The notes beneath the pieces were generated by a model. It worked only from the letters and a program-made list of their open reading frames with translations. It had not been told where the DNA came from and did not search any database. The position numbers were made by a program, and so were the translations under genes. Positions 61,041 to 64,000 of a DNA stretch of 64,000 nt are shown piece after piece. The first letter of the stretch is position 1; each line of letters begins with the position of its first letter. The DNA is taken from contig CAUHCN010000001.1 in assembly GCA_959604825.1 (NCBI GenBank), positions 124,001 through 188,000 on the forward strand. Direction: 5' to 3'. The DNA is from an uncultured Collinsella sp. (GTDB lineage: Bacteria; Actinomycetota; Coriobacteriia; Coriobacteriales; Coriobacteriaceae).

Positions 61041-62432
61041 TTATCTCCGCTCGCACATCTCGGCAAACGAAATCAGCTTGGTATCTCCCTTGCTCTTCGC
61101 AGCTTCCTGGCATCCTTGCGTAAAGCCACGCTTCGAGAAGATCGCGTAGCTTTTTTGCTGCCGCCTAAAGAGCTCGCTTCGGTGCACGAGCTTTTGCAGC
61201 ACGTCTTCGCCCGCCGGTTCATTGCGCCATTTGCACTCCGCAAACAGCGCAGCGCCCTCGCCATCGTCAACAATCAAGTCGATTTCTTCCTGCGTATGCG
61301 TGCGATTATCCGTCCCCCACCAGCGCCCAACGGTCGCAGGGACCACGTCGAGCTGGCCCGCCCGCGCAAGTTCGTACACGTACTGCCTGCATATAAGCTC
61401 AAAGACCGTGCCCATGTAATCCGATACGTGCGGCTCAATGCGCTTGTACGCCATCTCGGCCATATCGTTTTGAATCAGCCCGATGTTCCGCGGCACAAAC
61501 TTGTACCAGAACCTAAACATCTGGTCGCTCAGCAGATACACGGCTCGCTTATTGCTCGTCTCGTTTAGGGGCAGCTCGCGCTCGACAATCCCAAGCGACG
61601 TCAGCTTATCCACATAGCTCTTTACGTTACTCGCAGGGATTCCCGTAGAGCTCGCAATCTCCGAGATTCTCGAGCGCCCCTGGGCAATTGCTTGCACGAT
61701 CGCATCATATTGCTCGGGATTGCGGCACTCTTGCAACAGCAGGTTACTCGGTTCCTCAAAGAGATAGCCCGTAGGGGTAAGAAAAAGACGTTTGATGTTG
61801 TCCTTGAGCGATACGGCAGGATCGACTTTCTCTATATATGCAGGAATGCCGCCCGTCATGCCGTAGCAAACCGCTGCATCTTCGCGCTCCATGCCCTGCC
61901 ACAGACCGAGGGTCGTCGTAAAATCGAGCGGCATGATCTTAAACTGAGCCGTACGCCTACCGTATAGCGGGCTCTCGTAGCCCAGCACCTGTTCTTCCAT
62001 AAACGAAAGAGACGACCCGCACAGGATAAGCATGAGCTTGGTCTTTTTGTACAAGTGATCGATCTTATCTTGCAACAACGAGCTGATCTCGGGATTCGAT
62101 TGGGCGAGATAGGGATACTCGTCAATCACGACAATCAAACATTCCGTGCGGGCCATGGTGGCCAATGCATCGAACGCCTCGTCAAAACTACGAAACGACA
62201 CGCCTGCAGCACCAACCGAGCCTGCAAGTATCGCCTGGCTAAAGCCGTGCAGGTTTGCCTCTGCATTGGTACGACGTGCTTGAAAGTAAATAGCCTTCTT
62301 GCCTTGGATGAACTCCGTGATAAGGCGCGTTTTACCTACGCGACGGCGGCCGTAAATCACAGGCATCTCAAAGGAGCCCGTGCCATACAGTCGATTGAGC
62401 TCGGACATTTCCGCTGTTCTTCCGATAAACAT
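61041..62432 (-). CDS. P-loop ATPase fused to PD-(D/E)xK-like domain (DUF234 type)
   Basis: A 463-residue protein. MFIGRTAEMSELNRLY and VIYGRRRVGKTRLITEFI (Walker A), LIVVIDEYPYLAQ (Walker B) and LILCGSSLSFME make the ATPase. A winged-helix region follows (GRSRISEIASSTGIPASNVK). The C-terminal DUF234 domain has EEIDLIVDDGEG and LFAECKWRNEP, again an Asp and Glu-x-Lys nuclease-like signature. AAGGAAGGA precedes the ATG at 62432. A perfect 25-bp-arm palindrome lies 15 bases upstream. It is the third ATPase of this kind in 13 kb. Confidence 0.9.
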   Translation of the reverse strand: MFIGRTAEMSELNRLYGTGSFEMPVIYGRRRVGKTRLITEFIQGKKAIYFQARRTNAEANLHGFSQAILAGSVGAAGVSFRSFDEAFDALATMARTECLIVVIDEYPYLAQSNPEISSLLQDKIDHLYKKTKLMLILCGSSLSFMEEQVLGYESPLYGRRTAQFKIMPLDFTTTLGLWQGMEREDAAVCYGMTGGIPAYIEKVDPAVSLKDNIKRLFLTPTGYLFEEPSNLLLQECRNPEQYDAIVQAIAQGRSRISEIASSTGIPASNVKSYVDKLTSLGIVERELPLNETSNKRAVYLLSDQMFRFWYKFVPRNIGLIQNDMAEMAYKRIEPHVSDYMGTVFELICRQYVYELARAGQLDVVPATVGRWWGTDNRTHTQEEIDLIVDDGEGAALFAECKWRNEPAGEDVLQKLVHRSELFRRQQKSYAIFSKRGFTQGCQEAAKSKGDTKLISFAEMCERR

Positions 62433-62446
62433 AGGCTATCCTTCCT

Positions 62447-62502
62447 TTACGTTATAGCTAGCTATATTATACCTTCCTATAATATAGCTAGCTATAACGT
62501 AA
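62447..62502. promoter_or_regulatory. Perfect 25-bp-arm palindrome over the ATPase promoter
   Basis: Arms 62447-62471 and 62478-62502 are exact inverted copies around CCTTCC. Each arm contains the 12-bp palindrome ATAGCTAGCTAT (62454 and 62484, 30 bp apart). On the minus strand TATAAT (62466-62471) lies inside it, so it overlaps the likely promoter of the ATPase gene. Confidence 0.85.
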
Positions 62503-62552
62503 TTCGACAAGCGGGCCACGCAAAAGGGACGTTACACCACCGCACGCGGACC

Positions 62553-62800
62553 GTCCCGGCAAACGCATCCCGTTCTGGAGCCAAATACTGGGCCGTAGCT
62601 TCCGCCAAGCATGCTATCAGGTAAGCGCGTCCCGTTCTGAGCCTAAATTCTGGGATGCGGTTTCCACTGAAACTTCTACCGGAAAATACATCCCACTCTG
62701 GGGCCGAAGTCTGGGACGCAGTTTCCGGTTGAGGGGCGTCCCGGAAAGCGCGCCCCATTCCGAGCGGCAATTCCGGGTCACGGTTTCCGCCGACACAGAC
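62553..62800 (+). repeat. Degenerate tandem array, 61-62-bp units
   Basis: Equivalent TTCTG/TTCCG points lie at 62573, 62635, 62696 and 62758. Each unit has a CCGGAAA-CGC-TCCC part and a CTGGGA-GC-GTTTCC part. Single related units lie at 60935-61030, on the other side of the ATPase gene. Confidence 0.75.
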
Positions 62801-63083
62801 GACGATCCGCAGCCCTTATCACATGCCTTCAAATATGCGATCCAGAAACACAAAACAGCAGATAGAATGCTCTTTTTCAAAAAAGTACACGTCCCTAAAC
62901 TTACCAAGGTTTCATATCTAGCTACCGTTCAAGGTCGCCGATTACCGCCCACCGATTCGGATGTAAAAATGTCGCCGAAAACAGGCCATCTACCTGCATG
63001 GTTAGATTTTGGTCAGCTTTTGGTCAGTTGAGCGGCAAGTTGCGGCTGATACGTTTTTGCTACCCAAAAGGAGGCGGTAGCTC

Positions 63084-64000
63084 ATGACCCATTGCAATGA
63101 CCAACTCATCGACCAACTGCTCACTCAAGCCGAACAAGAGAGGCGCTGTCTGATTCCCCCGAGCGCGGCGATCCGAAAAGCGCTCCTTCGGCGCATCGGC
63201 AGCGCGGTCGTCTCGCCCATGCCGGGACTGTTCGCGCGAAAAACGCGCTGGGATGAACTCAACCGAGCGCAACGCCATTGCGAGATTATTCGCGCCCTTG
63301 CGATCATCCACCCCGATTGGACGTTCTGCTCGTTTTCGGCCGCCTGTCTGCTGGGGCTCGAGGTCTCGTGGCGACACCTGAACATCGTGCATGTTTGCAG
63401 CTCGACAAAGCCGTCGGCTCGCCCGGGCGCGCATATTCAGCGGCATCAGATCGAGCCGGCCGGAGCAATCCGTCTATCCGGCACATCAGTAACGCCGCCC
63501 ATCCAAACGGCTACAGATTGCCTGCTGCAAACTGGCTTTGCAGACGGCATGCCCATTGCCGATTCGGCGATCTCAAAGCTCGGCCTTACGCGAGAGCAGT
63601 TGATGGAGGCCGTCGAACAACGAGCGACCGCCCGCAATGGTCGCGCGATTCGCACTGCCCTCACGACACTTCGATATGCCGACGCCCGCGCCGAGAGCGG
63701 TGGAGAATCGGTCGCCCGAGCCGTCATGATCGAGACGGGCTTTGCGCCCGACTGGCTTCAATACGAGCTGACGGACCCCTTCGATTCGGCCAAGCCCATA
63801 CGAACGGACTTTGCCTGGGAGCGCCAGGCGCGGGAACTCACGCTGGGCGAGCTCGACGGGCTCATCAAATATACCGACCAGACCATGCTGGCCGGACGCA
63901 CCACTGCCGAGGCGCTCGTCGCCGAACGACAGCGCGAGGCGCATCTATCGCTCTACGGTCACCCTCTGCTGCGCTTTACCATGAACGAGGTCCGCTCGGC
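63084..64000 (+). CDS. DUF559/AbiEi-like protein (3' end outside window)
   Basis: An open frame from the ATG at 63084 (AAGGAGG upstream) runs to the right edge, 305 codons. It begins MTHCNDQLIDQLLTQAEQER. The visible C-terminal part, IRTDFAWERQARELTLGELD then GLIKYTDQTM and HPLLRFTMNEV, resembles the VSR/DUF559-type endonuclease fold found in actinobacterial AbiEi-like proteins. These are often annotated as endonuclease-domain proteins of unknown role. The end of the protein is not in the window. Confidence 0.65.
   Translation, partial: MTHCNDQLIDQLLTQAEQERRCLIPPSAAIRKALLRRIGSAVVSPMPGLFARKTRWDELNRAQRHCEIIRALAIIHPDWTFCSFSAACLLGLEVSWRHLNIVHVCSSTKPSARPGAHIQRHQIEPAGAIRLSGTSVTPPIQTATDCLLQTGFADGMPIADSAISKLGLTREQLMEAVEQRATARNGRAIRTALTTLRYADARAESGGESVARAVMIETGFAPDWLQYELTDPFDSAKPIRTDFAWERQARELTLGELDGLIKYTDQTMLAGRTTAEALVAERQREAHLSLYGHPLLRFTMNEVRS

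Larger units (their letters stand above)
62433..63083. other. Intergenic region with palindrome and 61-62-bp tandem array
   Basis: No gene is supported over 650 bases. It contains the operator-like palindrome (62447-62502), the four-unit degenerate tandem array (about 62553-62800), and 280 further bases in which I see nothing beyond the ribosome site of the next gene. Confidence 0.6.

Overview
The window looks like chromosomal DNA of a Collinsella-like gut actinobacterium (Coriobacteriia). This is inferred from high G+C coding DNA, a zinc-type S14, Ala/Glu-rich tails on L31 and L17, a purine/hydantoin catabolic cluster of the ygeXYW type, selenium-dependent molybdenum hydroxylase accessory genes, and dense intergenic palindromes with GGGGAC/GTCCCC cores. 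No 16S gene or database match was available, so the genus is a judgement from gene content.

Layout. 0-5.7 kb: a YitT-type membrane protein (cut by the window edge), prfB and secA overlapping by one base, and rpmE. 5.87-13.56 kb: an accessory island bounded by two 67-bp direct repeats and ending in a 5'-truncated tyrosine integrase. It carries two small secreted proteins (one resembling lactococcin 972), two ABC modules, and a divergent DUF2975/XRE regulator pair with a palindromic operator. 13.7-28.1 kb: housekeeping and metabolism (ACT protein, citrate synthase, two HAD phosphatases, adenine deaminase, TyrRS, U32 protein, class A PBP, ArgR, glycosyltransferase, TruA). 28.2-38.1 kb: the distal spc and alpha ribosomal operons with secY, adk, map, infA, rpoA and rplQ, all on the minus strand. 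This run starts abruptly at rplE behind its own promoter; rplN and rplX are not upstream.

38.4-48.5 kb: xdhC, yqeB, yqeC, a hydantoinase, mocA, ygeW, ygeY and dpaL with a divergent YheO-like regulator. Together these look like maturation functions for a molybdenum purine hydroxylase plus ring-opening and ammonia-releasing enzymes for purine-derived intermediates. Two identical-architecture inverted repeats in the dpaL/regulator intergenic region are good operator candidates.

48.6-64 kb: an accessory and defence-like region. It holds a PHP-AAA ATPase with an overlapping small partner, a DUF262/DUF1524 (GmrSD-like) protein, an unknown coiled-coil protein, a DEDD exonuclease, a DUF559-like protein at the edge, and three separate ATPases that fuse a P-loop domain to a PD-(D/E)xK-like domain. 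Each of these three ATPases has its own unusual repeat architecture at its 5' end: a 33-bp-period array, a 23-bp-period array, and a perfect 25-bp-arm palindrome. I regard that recurrent pairing, and the bacteriocin-like island, as the most promising candidates for an undescribed system.
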